From assembly GCF_003287875.1 (NCBI RefSeq), contig NZ_QMKK01000035.1, positions 186,001-250,000 of the forward strand: DNA of 64,000 nt. Direction: 5' to 3'. Below, piece after piece: positions 53,276 to 63,209 of the stretch. Numbering within the stretch: the first letter of the stretch is position 1; each line of letters opens with the position of its first letter. Origin of the DNA: Martinezella tropici. Its GTDB lineage: Bacteria > Pseudomonadota > Alphaproteobacteria > Rhizobiales > Rhizobiaceae. The notes below the pieces were generated by a model, which saw only the letters and a program-made list of their open reading frames with translations, did not search any database and had not been told where the DNA came from. The translations under genes and the position numbers were made by a program.

Positions 53276-53668
53276 CTAATCCTCGAAGCGGCTCGTTGCC
53301 TCGCGATCGTGATCATATCGCCTCGCGAGCGGAAACGGCGGCAGCCAGGATTCGCGGCGAACGGTCCAGAGTTCGTAGGTCGGCTTCAACTGATCGGAAG
53401 CATCGAGAGACCCGAGGTTCACTTCGATTTCGTCCGCGCTTCGCGAGAAAACAGACGAGCCGCAGTGAGGGCAGAAAAAGCGGCCGGCGTAGTCGCGTGT
53501 TTCGCCTTCGATCTTGACCGCATCCTCGGGAAAAATCGCGGAGGCATGGAAAAGCGCGCCGTGATGCTTGCGGCAGTCGAGACAATGACAAATGCCGACC
53601 CGATAGGGTCGCCCCGACGCAACGATCCGTACCTTGCCACACAGGCAGCCACCGGTAAATCGGTCCAT
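53276..53668 (-). CDS. GFA-family zinc protein
   Basis: 130 residues with an AGGAGG site before ATG. Zinc ligands in the Gfa pattern: GGCLCGKVRI, GICHCLDCRKHHGALFHASA and FFCPHCGSSVFSRS, giving three Cys pairs plus an extra Cys/His. Related proteins include the S-hydroxymethylglutathione synthase Gfa and CENP-V. Most members have unknown function, so catalysis is not claimed. Monocistronic, next to the oxoprolinase gene. Confidence 0.9.
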   Translation of the reverse strand: MDRFTGGCLCGKVRIVASGRPYRVGICHCLDCRKHHGALFHASAIFPEDAVKIEGETRDYAGRFFCPHCGSSVFSRSADEIEVNLGSLDASDQLKPTYELWTVRRESWLPPFPLARRYDHDREATSRFED

Positions 53669-53804
53669 CTTGCACCTCCTGAAAAAAAGCAGGCGGACTG
53701 TCTACGACAAACGGAACAGCCGCCGCAACGGCAGGCGGCTGGTGGGAGCATGGCGTTTCATTATAAGGCCGCGCTCCATTGGAGCACAGTCGGAAGTGGA
53801 TGCG

Positions 53805-54521
53805 CTAATGCAATCCACCGACGCCGAGCAGACGCTCGACTGCGCCATGATCCGCAGCCAGCCCCTCGGGCGTCCCCTTCCAGGCAAGTCGGCCACGCTC
53901 CAGAATGATAACATCGCTGGCAAAATCCAGTGCGCTCTGGATGCGCTGCTCCACCAGCAGGATCGTCATGTCGCCCGACTTGGCGAGCTTGGCGAAGGCC
54001 GCCATCAACTCCTCGCAGATGACGGGCGCCAGCCCCTCCAGCGGCTCATCGAGAAGCAGGACGGAGGGGCGGCCGAGGATGCTGCGGGCCGTCGACAGCA
54101 TCTGCTGCTCACCGCCCGAAAGCTGGCCGCCTAAATTCCTGCGACGCTCCTGCAGGCGCGGAAACATGTCATAGGCTTCCTGCAAGGCGCTCTTCGGCCG
54201 TCCCTTCAGCCCAACGGAGAGATTTTCCTCCACCGTCAGCGTCGGAAAGACGTCACGCGTCTGCGGCACATAGCCGAGGCCCTGATGGGCGCGTCTGGCA
54301 CTTGGCAGCCCGGCAATATCGGCCGAGCCCAGCCGGATGCGGCCGTCATAACGCCGGGTCTGGCCGGCAAGGGTCGCCAGCAGCGTGCTCTTGCCCATGC
54401 CGTTGCGGCCGAGCACGGCAAGCCGGCCGCCGGCCGGCACGGAAAAGGAAACACCTTCCAGCACCCGTGTCGGACCATAGCCGGCCGACAGGTTTTCGAC
54501 TTCAAGCGGCGTGGCCGGCAT
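53805..54521 (-). CDS. pcaX: Branched-chain-type ABC ATPase, LivF-like (protocatechuate uptake)
   Basis: 238 residues from ATG 54521 (MPATPLEVENLSAGYGPTRV), with GGGAG about 10 bases before it; ATG 54527 is also possible. Walker A LGRNGMGKST, signature LSGGEQQM, Walker B VLLLDEPLEGLAP, in the short LivF format. It overlaps pcaW by 20 bases. Energises import with pcaW. The symbol follows the Sinorhizobium meliloti pcaMNVWX system, inferred from its position next to pca genes. Confidence 0.86.
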   Translation of the reverse strand: MPATPLEVENLSAGYGPTRVLEGVSFSVPAGGRLAVLGRNGMGKSTLLATLAGQTRRYDGRIRLGSADIAGLPSARRAHQGLGYVPQTRDVFPTLTVEENLSVGLKGRPKSALQEAYDMFPRLQERRRNLGGQLSGGEQQMLSTARSILGRPSVLLLDEPLEGLAPVICEELMAAFAKLAKSGDMTILLVEQRIQSALDFASDVIILERGRLAWKGTPEGLAADHGAVERLLGVGGLH

Positions 54522-55266
54522 TGGCATAGCTCCCAAGATAGGCTTCGCGCACCCGCGCATCCTGCGTCACGTCTTTCGGCGATCCGTCAAATATGATCGT
54601 GCCGGCCGCGAGCACCACGACGCGCTTGGCGAAGCGGAAGACGAGGTCCATGTCATGCTCGATCATCAGCACGGCGAGATCGGCGGGCAGATCGGCCAGC
54701 GCCTGCTCGATGCGGCCGGTATCGCTCTGCGGCACGCCGGCGGCAGGCTCATCCAGCAGCAGCACCTTCGGCTTCAGGGCCATGGCGACGGCAATTTCCA
54801 GAAGCCGCTGCTGGCCGTAGGCAATCTCGCTGACCTTGCGATGCGCGAGTGCCACAAGCCCGAGCGTGCCGAGTAACTCCTCCGTCTCGGCCATGACATC
54901 GCGCATGGAAAGGAAATTACCGAACATGCGACCGGAGCGCCCTGTCCGCTGCAGCACCGCCATGCCGACATGCTCGGCCGGCGTCATATCCTGAAACAGC
55001 CTGGTCACCTGGAACGAACGCACCAGCCCGCGCCTCACCCGGCCGATGGCCTCGATCTTATTGACGTTCTGGCCGGCGATGCGCACCTCACCGGAATCCG
55101 CCTGCAGATTACCCGTGACGAGATTGACGAAGCTGGTCTTGCCGGCGCCATTCGGCCCGATCAAGGCGACGCGATCTCCCGGCGCCATGGATAGGCTGAC
55201 ATTGTTGGTCACCGTCAGCCCGCCGAACGCCTTCTTGAGATTGCTGACTTCGAAAATAGCGCTCAT
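54502..55266 (-). CDS. pcaW: Branched-chain-type ABC ATPase, LivG-like (protocatechuate uptake)
   Basis: 254 residues. Walker A IGPNGAGKT, a LivG-type insertion (RSFQVTRLFQDMTPAEHVGM), a signature variant IAYGQQRLLEIA in place of LSGGQ, and Walker B VLLLDEPAAGVP. The YGQQR signature is normal for this subfamily. Its ATG overlaps the pcaV stop by four bases. Partner of pcaX. Confidence 0.88.
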   Translation of the reverse strand: MSAIFEVSNLKKAFGGLTVTNNVSLSMAPGDRVALIGPNGAGKTSFVNLVTGNLQADSGEVRIAGQNVNKIEAIGRVRRGLVRSFQVTRLFQDMTPAEHVGMAVLQRTGRSGRMFGNFLSMRDVMAETEELLGTLGLVALAHRKVSEIAYGQQRLLEIAVAMALKPKVLLLDEPAAGVPQSDTGRIEQALADLPADLAVLMIEHDMDLVFRFAKRVVVLAAGTIIFDGSPKDVTQDARVREAYLGSYANAGHAA

Positions 55267-56267
55267 GCCTGCGCCTCCCTGCGGCGAGCCACATAAGCGG
55301 CGGCGGTGCCATAGATGCCCTTCGGCGCGAAAAGAACGACGAGGATCAGCAGTGCGCCGACGATCGTCAGCCAGTGGAATGGATTGGCGGCGGAGACGTA
55401 ATCCTCGAACAGCATGAAGATCAGCGTGCCGACGAGCGCACCGAACAGCGAACCGGTACCGCCGAGCACGAGCATGACCAGCGCCTCGGCCGATTGCGTG
55501 AAAGACAGACTGTCAAGGCCGACGACCTGCGTCGAGATCGCATTCAGTGCGCCGCCAATGCCGGCAACGGCACCGGAAATCATATACATCTTGATCAGCG
55601 CCACTTTTGGCGATGCCCCCATGGCGCGGATGCGTAAAGGATCCTGGCGGATACCGCGGCAGAGCATGCCGAAGGGCGAACGCACGAGAAAGCGCAAAAG
55701 CACGAGCACGATCAGCAGCAGCGCAACGCCATAGAAGTAGGCCGTATGCCCGTAAAGATCGAATTCGAAAACACCGAACAGCGGATCTGCTGAAATGCCC
55801 GACAATCCGTCGCTGCCGCCCGTCCAGCCCGATGCCTTGTTGGCGAATTCGTGGAAGAGATAGACCAGCGCGATCGACAGTACGAGTTGCGGCAGGCCAT
55901 TAGCTCTCAAAATGACGATGGAGCAGATCAACCCGGCAACCGCGCCGCCGGCGATTCCGGCAAGCGTCATCAGCAAGGGATCGTTGATGCCGTAATGGGC
56001 CGATGCAATGCCCGCTGCATAAGCTCCCGCACCGAACAGTGCTGCGTGGCCGAGCGTCGCCACGCCGCAATAGCCGGTGACGAGATCGAGCGAGAGGACG
56101 AGAAGCGCGATCGCGATCAGCCGCGTCAGGAGGGCGAGATTATCCGGAAACAGCAGGTAGCCGGCAGCGGCTGTGACGACGATGACCGCAATCGCGATCA
56201 AATCCTGCCCAAATGTGCGATGTCTGGTCACGGTCGGCGCCGCCTCTCTTTCAAGGGTCAAAGCCAT
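55263..56267 (-). CDS. pcaV: Branched-chain-type ABC permease, LivM-like (protocatechuate uptake)
   Basis: 334 residues with about ten membrane helices. GYCGVATLGHAALFGAGAYA is the first conserved LivM segment, RSPFGMLCRGIRQDPLRIRA the cytosolic coupling loop and LVGTLIFMLFEDYVS near the end. It follows pcaN after one base and overlaps pcaW. Forms the membrane channel with pcaN. Confidence 0.88.
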   Translation of the reverse strand: MALTLEREAAPTVTRHRTFGQDLIAIAVIVVTAAAGYLLFPDNLALLTRLIAIALLVLSLDLVTGYCGVATLGHAALFGAGAYAAGIASAHYGINDPLLMTLAGIAGGAVAGLICSIVILRANGLPQLVLSIALVYLFHEFANKASGWTGGSDGLSGISADPLFGVFEFDLYGHTAYFYGVALLLIVLVLLRFLVRSPFGMLCRGIRQDPLRIRAMGASPKVALIKMYMISGAVAGIGGALNAISTQVVGLDSLSFTQSAEALVMLVLGGTGSLFGALVGTLIFMLFEDYVSAANPFHWLTIVGALLILVVLFAPKGIYGTAAAYVARRREAQA

Positions 56268-56268
56268 G

Positions 56269-57174
56269 TTACTTCATTCTCCCGGCAAAGCCGCGCGGGA
56301 AGACGCAGACGATGGCAATGACGGCCAGATAGAAGAAGAATTCCCCATATTCCGGCATGAGGTAACGGCCTGTTGTATCGATGCAGCCAAGGATGAGGCA
56401 TGCAAGCAGCGCGCCGGAAATCGAGCCGGCTCCGCCGACGGAGACGACAACCAAGAAGGTCACCATGTAGCGCAGAGCATAATAGGGCTCGACCGGCAGG
56501 AGTTCGGCACCGACCACGCCGCCGAAAGCGGCAAGCCCGACGGCAATCGCGAAGCTGACTGCATAGACGATTTCCGTCCTGACGCCGAGAGCGGCCGCCA
56601 TCGCGGCATTATCGACGGAAGCGCGCAGCTTCACGCCGAAGGAGGTTTTCTCGATCGTATACCACAAGGCCAGGGCGACGATGAGGCCGCAGACGATCGC
56701 GAAGATACGATGGGTGCCGATGGTGCGGAAGCCGAGATCGACGGAGCCCTGCAGGCTGCCCGGCAAGGGGATGGTCTTTAGAGTGGGGCCGAAGACGTAA
56801 TTGGCAATGCCGATGATGCAGAAGGTGATGCCGATCGTCATCAGAACTTGCGTCAACTCAGGCGCACCATAAATGCGCCGATAAAGCAGCCGTTCGATCG
56901 GGATGGAGATGATGACCGTGCCCACCACAGCCAGCAATACGGCCGCACCGTAGCCAAGCCCCAGATCGCGCGCCGCGTAGGAAGCGATGTAGCCGCCGAT
57001 CATGGCAAAGGCGCCGTGGGCAAGATTGACGACGCGCATCAGCCCCATGGTGACGGAAAGGCCGATGGAGATGACGAACAGCACCATGCCGTAAGCGAGG
57101 GCATCGACTGCTATGCTGAGCACGGTTTGCATTGATATCGCTGGTCCGGTTTGTTGTTGCGCGACCGCCGTCAT
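56269..57174 (-). CDS. pcaN: Branched-chain-type ABC permease, LivH-like (protocatechuate uptake)
   Basis: 301 residues. LivH features: VNLAHGAFAMIGGYIASYA, the coupling loop TSFGVKLRASVDNAAMAAAL and the last helix FFFYLAVIAIVCVFPRGFAG. ATG 57174 has CAGGGG upstream; ATG 57132 is a shorter alternative. First permease after the binding-protein gene, 45 bases downstream. Confidence 0.88.
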   Translation of the reverse strand: MTAVAQQQTGPAISMQTVLSIAVDALAYGMVLFVISIGLSVTMGLMRVVNLAHGAFAMIGGYIASYAARDLGLGYGAAVLLAVVGTVIISIPIERLLYRRIYGAPELTQVLMTIGITFCIIGIANYVFGPTLKTIPLPGSLQGSVDLGFRTIGTHRIFAIVCGLIVALALWYTIEKTSFGVKLRASVDNAAMAAALGVRTEIVYAVSFAIAVGLAAFGGVVGAELLPVEPYYALRYMVTFLVVVSVGGAGSISGALLACLILGCIDTTGRYLMPEYGEFFFYLAVIAIVCVFPRGFAGRMK

Positions 57175-57219
57175 CCCCTGAACAGAATCTTCCGATCAGG
57201 GGATCAGGTACTGGAGCGC

Positions 57220-58392
57220 TTACTTCGCGGCGGCAAGGCCGGGATCGCCCTGCTTCTCGAAGGTCTGGATTTCCTTGTTGTAGTATTTGCCGTCATCGCC
57301 CTTGGCGACTTCTCGCAGATAGATGTTCTGCGTGATATGCCGGCTTTCCGGATCGATGGTGACGGGGCCGCGCGGGCTGACCCAGGACAGGCCTTTCACG
57401 GCATCGACGGCCTTCTGCGCATCCTGCTTGCCGCCGGTCGCCTCGATCATCTTGTAGATGACATGCATGCCATCGAAGGCGCCCACGGCGGGGAAGGTCA
57501 GCTCGGCCGGATTGCCGATCGCCTTGTCGGCAGCGGCGACGAAGGCTTTGTTTTCGGGCGAGTCATGCGAAATCGCATAGTGGAAGGTCGTCTGCATGCC
57601 GAGCGCGGCATCGCCAAGCGCCGGCAAATCGGATTCCTGCGTCAGGTCGCCCGGCGCAAAGAGCTTGATGCCGGCAGACTTCAGGCCATTCTCGTTATAG
57701 GCCTTGACGAAACCGAGCGTCGTAGGACCGGAGGGCAGGAACGCGAAAACCCCTTGCGCGCCGGAATCCTTGATGCGCTGCATGATCGGGCTGAAGTCGT
57801 TGGTCGAAAGCGGCATGCGGATCGCCTGCACCACTTCGCCGCCCTGCTTTTTGAAGCCAGCCTTGAAGGCGTTTTCGGCATCGACGCCCGGACCATAATC
57901 GCTGACGACGGAGATGACCTTCTTCACGCCGGCATCATAGGCAACCTTGGCGATCGGCGTCGAGGTCTGCCAGGTGGTGAAGGATGTGCGCACGACGAGC
58001 GGGCTCTTGGTGACGATGGCCGAGGTCGCCGCATTGAAGATCACCATCGGCACATTGGCCTGCTTGAGGATCGGCGTCACGGCCATCGCATCCGGGGTAA
58101 AGTAGAAGCCGGCGAGATACTGGACCTTCTCCTTGACGACGAGCTCCTGGGCGAGCGACTTCGATTGGGCGGGATCGGCCGCGGGCAAATCGCGGTAGAT
58201 CACCTCCACCTCATCATTGCCGACCTTCTTGCCGTTGACGGCCATATAGGCGTCGATGCCGGCCTTGAAATTCTTGCCCTGCAGCGCGAACGGGCCGGAA
58301 AACGGACCGATGACACCAACCTTGATGGTATCGGCATAGGCAGCACCGCCAAGAGCAACGGCCGCAATGGCGGCCAAGACAAACCGTTTCAT
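57220..58392 (-). CDS. pcaM: Periplasmic binding protein, branched-chain type (protocatechuate uptake)
   Basis: 390 residues from ATG 58392 (MKRFVLAAIAAVALGGAAYA), after GGGAGGAGAG. The signal peptide is cleaved after YADA/AYAD. Peripla_BP_6 domain: IKVGVIGPFSGPFALQGKNF, YFTPDAMAVTPILKQANVPM and SDYGPGVDAENAFKAGF. First gene of the pcaMNVWX transporter unit, directly downstream of pcaB on the same strand. A PcaQ-like site lies in the gap. In S. meliloti this transporter is protocatechuate-induced through PcaQ, which this layout matches. Confidence 0.88.
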   Translation of the reverse strand: MKRFVLAAIAAVALGGAAYADTIKVGVIGPFSGPFALQGKNFKAGIDAYMAVNGKKVGNDEVEVIYRDLPAADPAQSKSLAQELVVKEKVQYLAGFYFTPDAMAVTPILKQANVPMVIFNAATSAIVTKSPLVVRTSFTTWQTSTPIAKVAYDAGVKKVISVVSDYGPGVDAENAFKAGFKKQGGEVVQAIRMPLSTNDFSPIMQRIKDSGAQGVFAFLPSGPTTLGFVKAYNENGLKSAGIKLFAPGDLTQESDLPALGDAALGMQTTFHYAISHDSPENKAFVAAADKAIGNPAELTFPAVGAFDGMHVIYKMIEATGGKQDAQKAVDAVKGLSWVSPRGPVTIDPESRHITQNIYLREVAKGDDGKYYNKEIQTFEKQGDPGLAAAK

Positions 58393-58450
58393 TTTCTCTC
58401 CTCCCGGCAGCCGTCTTTTTGAGCTGCCCTTGATCATTCAAATTCTGATC

Positions 58451-58479
58451 ATCACCAATTTCTCATGGGAAATGGTGAT
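58451..58479. promoter_or_regulatory. Inverted repeat upstream of pcaM
   Basis: ATCACCA (58451-58457) and TGGTGAT (58473-58479) are perfect arms 15 bases apart, with further partial pairing inside. It lies 59-87 bases before the pcaM start. A regulator site or leader hairpin; the binding protein is not known. Confidence 0.4.
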
Positions 58480-58505
58480 GTAAAATGAAATAAAACCTTG
58501 CTTCC

Positions 58506-58521
58506 ATACCAATTCAGTTAT
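58506..58521. promoter_or_regulatory. Candidate PcaQ box upstream of pcaM
   Basis: ATACCAATTCAGTTAT matches the PcaQ pattern ATAACC-N4-GGTTAT at 9 of 12 defined positions, and contains a LysR-type T-N11-A. It lies about 115 bases upstream of pcaM, between pcaB and the transporter genes, where PcaQ would be needed to start a second transcript. Confidence 0.5.
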
Positions 58522-58538
58522 GAATGGCGACGAATATC

Positions 58539-59591
58539 CTACTCGGCTGTCGTTCCCAAGCGCTTGATCGAACCGACCAGTTGCAACGCGTGGCGCAACG
58601 AAGCTGCCGTTGCCACCACCATAGGCGGCAATAGCAGCCATTCCAATGTCCAGGCGGCGCCAGAGCGCTCCTGCTCGTGCACGAGTGATTGATGAATGCC
58701 CGAAAGCTGGACGGAATTGAAACGGGCAAGCGTGACCAGCGTTTCGGCAGCGACCGGGTTTTGCTTGTGCGGCATGGCCGAGGAACCGCCGCCGCCGGCA
58801 AGCTCGATCTCGTCGCCCGCCTGTGCCAGAAGTGCTACGTCCTGGCCGATCTTGCCGAGGCTGCCTGATATCATGGAGAATAGCCCCGCCAGTTCGGCAA
58901 TGCGCCCCCTCTGGCTCTGCCATTGCGGCTCGTCCGTGAGGCCGAGCGCTTGTGCCAGCGAACTCCTGACTTCCGCCGCATTCGGCCCGAATTTTTCCAA
59001 CGTACCGGCGGCCCCGCCGAATTGCAGCGGAAAAGTCTCCTGCGTCAGCCGGTCGCGATACTGATCGAGCGGATGGCGCCATGCCCGCAGCCGATCGGAC
59101 ACGGTGATCGCGATCGCAGCCTGCATCCGGGTGTGCCCCATGAGCCTGTTCGATCCAAAGCGCTCATCCAGTTTGGCGAGCGCGGAGGATACGGCAAAGA
59201 GACGGTTGCTTAGGATGAAAACCGCCGCCTTCAGCCGCAGCATCAGGCTGGTGTCGATGACATCCTGGCTGGTGGCACCGAAATGGACATGTTTGCCGGC
59301 ATCCTCTCCGACCGCCTTGCGCAGCTGCCGAACAAGATCCGGCACGACGACGCCATCCGATGCCGTTGCCGTCTTCAGCCTTTGTAGATCGGGTTCGAAA
59401 TCCGCGCAGACCTTAGCGACATGCGCAGCCATCTCCTGCGGGATCAACCCATGCCGCGCCTCGACCTCGGCAAGCGCCGCTTCGAAAGAGAGCATGGCGC
59501 GAATATCTGATTTGGCCGAGAAATAGGCCGCAATCTCCTCGTCCCCGAGAAGGCCAGACAGGAATGGATGGTCGAAGGGAGAAACGCTCAT
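58539..59591 (-). CDS. pcaB: 3-carboxy-cis,cis-muconate cycloisomerase
   Basis: 350 residues. Lyase/fumarase superfamily: HVHFGATSQDVIDTSLMLRL, the catalytic signature GGGGSSAMPHKQNPVAAETL, and an N-terminal FDHPFLSGLLGDEEIAAYFS typical of PcaB. Converts 3-carboxy-cis,cis-muconate to 4-carboxymuconolactone. It lies 3 bases after pcaG. Slightly shorter at the C-terminus than enzymes of about 450 residues, as in other rhizobia. Confidence 0.93.
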   Translation of the reverse strand: MSVSPFDHPFLSGLLGDEEIAAYFSAKSDIRAMLSFEAALAEVEARHGLIPQEMAAHVAKVCADFEPDLQRLKTATASDGVVVPDLVRQLRKAVGEDAGKHVHFGATSQDVIDTSLMLRLKAAVFILSNRLFAVSSALAKLDERFGSNRLMGHTRMQAAIAITVSDRLRAWRHPLDQYRDRLTQETFPLQFGGAAGTLEKFGPNAAEVRSSLAQALGLTDEPQWQSQRGRIAELAGLFSMISGSLGKIGQDVALLAQAGDEIELAGGGGSSAMPHKQNPVAAETLVTLARFNSVQLSGIHQSLVHEQERSGAAWTLEWLLLPPMVVATAASLRHALQLVGSIKRLGTTAE

Positions 59592-59594
59592 GGT

Positions 59595-60208
59595 CTATAT
59601 ATCGAGGAAAACCGTTTCCTTGTCGCCCTGCAAATGGACATCAAAGGTGTAGACGGAACCTTCCTTGTGAGCGATCAGCGTTGCCAAGCGCTCCTTGTGT
59701 TCGATGCGGGCAAGCAATGGATCTTCCGCGTTGGCGGCAGCTTCCTCCGGAAAATACATGCGCGTGTGCAGGCCGATGTTGATGCCGCGGGCGACGATCC
59801 AGACGGTGATGTGCGGCGCCATCTTGCGGCCGTCCTTGAAGGGAACGCGGCCGGGCTTGATGGTCTCGAAACGGAAAACGCCGTCGGTCGAGCTGGTCGG
59901 ACAACGCCCCCAGCCGGTAAAGTTCGGATCGGCCGTGCCACGCAACTCCGAGGGGCTGTTATAAAGCCCGGCGCTGTCGGCCTGCCAGATCTCGAGGACG
60001 GCATCCTTGACCGGCGCTCCCGCGCCGTCGAGAACCCTGCCCGTCACGGTGATACGCTCGCCGAGCGTCTTGTCGTTGACCATGACGGAGCCGAGATCGG
60101 TTTCGTAGACGCCGCTAATCTCGCTGTAATTCGGCGTCAGGCCGATATGGACGTAAGGCCCTGCCGTCTGCGACGGCGTTTCCTTGAGGTAGCCGAGATC
60201 CTGTATCA

Positions 60209-60209
<1 letters not shown>
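59595..60209 (-). CDS. pcaG: Protocatechuate 3,4-dioxygenase alpha subunit
   Basis: 204 residues from ATG 60209, which shares one base with the pcaH stop (TGATG). Intradiol dioxygenase beta-sandwich: LKETPSQTAGPYVHIGL, ITVTGRVLDGAGAPVKDAVL, EIWQADSAGLYNSPSEL, then GWGRCPTSSTDGVFRFETIK. The iron ligands are largely supplied by the beta subunit. It forms the (alpha-beta)n ferric enzyme that opens protocatechuate to 3-carboxy-cis,cis-muconate. Confidence 0.94.
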
Positions 60210-60970
<761 letters not shown>

Positions 60971-61375
60971 TCATGCCGCCTGTTCGGCGTCCATCTGTTC
61001 GAAAACCTGCTTGGCGATCTTGATCGCGTGGTTTGCGGCCGGCACACCGGCATAGATCGCCACATGCAGAAGAGCCTCGCAGATATCGTCGCGCGTCGCG
61101 CCGGTGTTGCGCGTGGCGCGCACATGCATGGCCACCTCGTCATCCTGACCAAGGGCTGCCAGCAGCGCGATCGTCACGATGGAGCGCTCGCGCCGGCTGA
61201 GCGTCGGGCGCGACCAGACATGCCCCCAGGCTGCCTCGGTGATCAGTTCCTGGAAAGGCTGGTCGAAATCGGTCACAGCCTGTTGGGCGCGATCGACATG
61301 GCCATCGCCGAGCACAGCGCGGCGTGTCGCCATGCCCTGCAGATAGCGCTCGGACGGCGCGGTGGGATCATTCAT
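60971..61375 (-). CDS. pcaC: 4-carboxymuconolactone decarboxylase
   Basis: 134 residues of the AhpD-like helical fold: RRAVLGDGHVDRAQQAVTDF, QELITEAAWGHVWSRPTLSR and RERSIVTIALLAALGQDDEV, followed by HVRATRNTGATRDDICEALL with the family's general base His region. Turns 4-carboxymuconolactone into 3-oxoadipate enol-lactone. Stand-alone form, not fused to PcaD as in some bacteria. Its ATG overlaps the pcaD stop (TGATG). Confidence 0.95.
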   Translation of the reverse strand: MNDPTAPSERYLQGMATRRAVLGDGHVDRAQQAVTDFDQPFQELITEAAWGHVWSRPTLSRRERSIVTIALLAALGQDDEVAMHVRATRNTGATRDDICEALLHVAIYAGVPAANHAIKIAKQVFEQMDAEQAA

Positions 61376-62181
61376 CAGGCTTGTTCTCCACGCAGGACGA
61401 CGTCGATGAAGGCACGGATGACTTCGGTCAACGCCTCGGGTTGTTCGACGCAGGGGATGTGGCCGGCGTCCTTGATCACTTCATAGCGTGCATTCGGAAT
61501 GAGCTTTGCCGTCGACAGCACCAGCTCGGGCGGCGTCGAACCGTCCTGATCACCGACGATGCAGATGGTGGGCACGGAGATCTTGGCGGCCGCCTCGGTC
61601 AGATCGGCATCGCGAAGCGCCTCGCAGGTAGCCGCGTAGCCCGCAACCGGCTGGCGGATCAGCATGTTGCAATAGCCGGCATAGGCGAGGTTTTCCGGCC
61701 GGCGGAAGGCGGGCGTGAACCAGCGCTCCATGATGGAATCGACGATGGATTCGATACCATCAGCCTCGACCTTGGCGATGCGGGCATTCCAGCTCTCGGC
61801 CGTGCCGATCTTGTGCGCGGTGTCGCAGAGGATCAACGCCCGCACCAGATCCGGCCGCCGCTGATAGAGCGACTGCGCGATCAGCCCGCCGACCGACAGG
61901 CCGCAGATAATGGCATTCTTGACCGAGAGGAAATCGAGCAGGCCGGCAAGGTCGGTGGCGTGATCCTCGATGGAATAGGGCATCTGACCGAGATCCGAGA
62001 GACCATGGCCGCGCTTGTCGTAAAGCACGATGGCGAAATCGCCGGCCAGACGCACGATCACATCCCGCCAGATCCGGAAATCGGTGCCGAGCGAATTGGC
62101 AAAGACAAGAACCGGCTTGTCGGCGGGGCCGCCAATGATCTGATAATGGATCGTGACGTCGTTGATGCGGGCAAACTGCAC
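61375..62181 (-). CDS. pcaD: 3-oxoadipate enol-lactonase
   Basis: 268 residues from GTG 62181 with GAGGAG upstream; the frame continues to 62463, but into the pcaQ region. Alpha/beta hydrolase: oxyanion region LVFANSLGTDFRIWRDVIV, nucleophile elbow IICGLSVGGLIAQSLYQRR (G-L-S-V-G), acid CIVGDQDGSTPPELV and catalytic His VIKDAGHIPCVEQPEA. First gene of pcaDCHGB, divergent from pcaQ. Confidence 0.94.
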   Translation of the reverse strand: MQFARINDVTIHYQIIGGPADKPVLVFANSLGTDFRIWRDVIVRLAGDFAIVLYDKRGHGLSDLGQMPYSIEDHATDLAGLLDFLSVKNAIICGLSVGGLIAQSLYQRRPDLVRALILCDTAHKIGTAESWNARIAKVEADGIESIVDSIMERWFTPAFRRPENLAYAGYCNMLIRQPVAGYAATCEALRDADLTEAAAKISVPTICIVGDQDGSTPPELVLSTAKLIPNARYEVIKDAGHIPCVEQPEALTEVIRAFIDVVLRGEQA

Positions 62182-62251
62182 TGGAAATCTCCTCGACCGC
62201 GAGATTGGATGTATAATCTGGTTAGGTAAAATGATATTTCTTTGCTCTACA

Positions 62252-62267
62252 ATAACTCCGGGGTTAT
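62252..62267. promoter_or_regulatory. PcaQ box between pcaD and pcaQ
   Basis: ATAACTCCGGGGTTAT fits the PcaQ binding motif ATAACC-N4-GGTTAT at 11 of 12 defined positions. It lies 70 bases upstream of the pcaD GTG and ends 8 bases before the pcaQ ATG, so it should serve activation of pcaDCHGB and repression of pcaQ itself. Confidence 0.88.
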
Positions 62268-62275
62268 GAGTGAGC

Positions 62276-63202
62276 ATGCTCGACGCACGCATCAAATTCC
62301 GCCATCTGCAGACCTTTGTCGAGGTTGCGCGCCAGAAAAGCGTGATCAAGGCGGCTGGCCTGCTGAATATCAGCCAGCCGGCGGTGACGAAGACCATCCG
62401 CGAGCTGGAAGAAGCGCTTGGTGTCGCCGTCTTCGAGCGCGACGGGCGCGGCATCCGCATCACCCGCTATGGCGAAGTCTTTCTCCGCCATGCCGGTGCC
62501 GCGTTGACAGCACTCCGACAAGGGCTGGATTCCGTCTCGCAGGAGCGCTCCGGCGAAGCGCCGCCGATCCGGGTCGGCGCGCTGCCGACAGTTTCCACGC
62601 GGATCATGCCGCGGGCAATGGACCTGTTCCTCAAGGAGGAGACCTGGAGCCGCATCAAGATCGTGACAGGCGAAAACGCGGTCCTTCTTGAGCAGTTGCG
62701 AGTCGGCGATCTCGATCTCGTCGTCGGCCGATTGGCAAGCCCCGACAAAATGACCGGCTTTTCCTTCGAGCACCTCTACTCCGAACAGGTCGTCTTCGCC
62801 GTCAGGGCCGGCCATCCGCTCCTATCGGGCAGGCAGTCGCTGTTTTCGGATCTCAATCGCTATACGGTCCTGCTGCCGACGCGCGGCTCGATCATCCGAC
62901 CCTTCGTCGAGAGCTTCCTGATCGCCAACGGCGCCGGCGGATTGCCCAACCAGATCGAGACCGTGTCCGACTCCTTCGGCCGCGCTTTCGTGCGCTCGAA
63001 CGACGCTATCTGGATCATCTCAGCCGGCGTCGTTGCCGGCGATGTCGAGGACGGATTATTGGCACTTCTGCCGATCGATACCACCGAGACGAAGGGACCG
63101 GTGGGCTTGACCATGCGCACCGACGCCATCCCCACCCTTCCCTTGTCGATCCTGATGCAGACGATCCGGGAAGCAGCAAGCGAGGTCGCCAAGAAGCTCT
63201 GA
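62276..63202 (+). CDS. pcaQ: LysR-type activator of protocatechuate catabolism
   Basis: 308 residues from ATG 62276; a GTG at 62270 is closer to GGGG and is an alternative. N-terminal HTH: IKFRHLQTFVEVARQKSVIK, AAGLLNISQPAVTKTIREL and EEALGVAVFERDGRGIRITR, with the PcaQ-typical 'LDARIKFRHLQTF' start. The C-terminal periplasmic-binding-like effector domain senses beta-carboxy-muconate in related proteins. Divergent from pcaD, with the binding box between. It is also expected to control the pcaMNVWX transporter. Confidence 0.94.
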   Translation: MLDARIKFRHLQTFVEVARQKSVIKAAGLLNISQPAVTKTIRELEEALGVAVFERDGRGIRITRYGEVFLRHAGAALTALRQGLDSVSQERSGEAPPIRVGALPTVSTRIMPRAMDLFLKEETWSRIKIVTGENAVLLEQLRVGDLDLVVGRLASPDKMTGFSFEHLYSEQVVFAVRAGHPLLSGRQSLFSDLNRYTVLLPTRGSIIRPFVESFLIANGAGGLPNQIETVSDSFGRAFVRSNDAIWIISAGVVAGDVEDGLLALLPIDTTETKGPVGLTMRTDAIPTLPLSILMQTIREAASEVAKKL

Positions 63203-63209
63203 TGCTCGC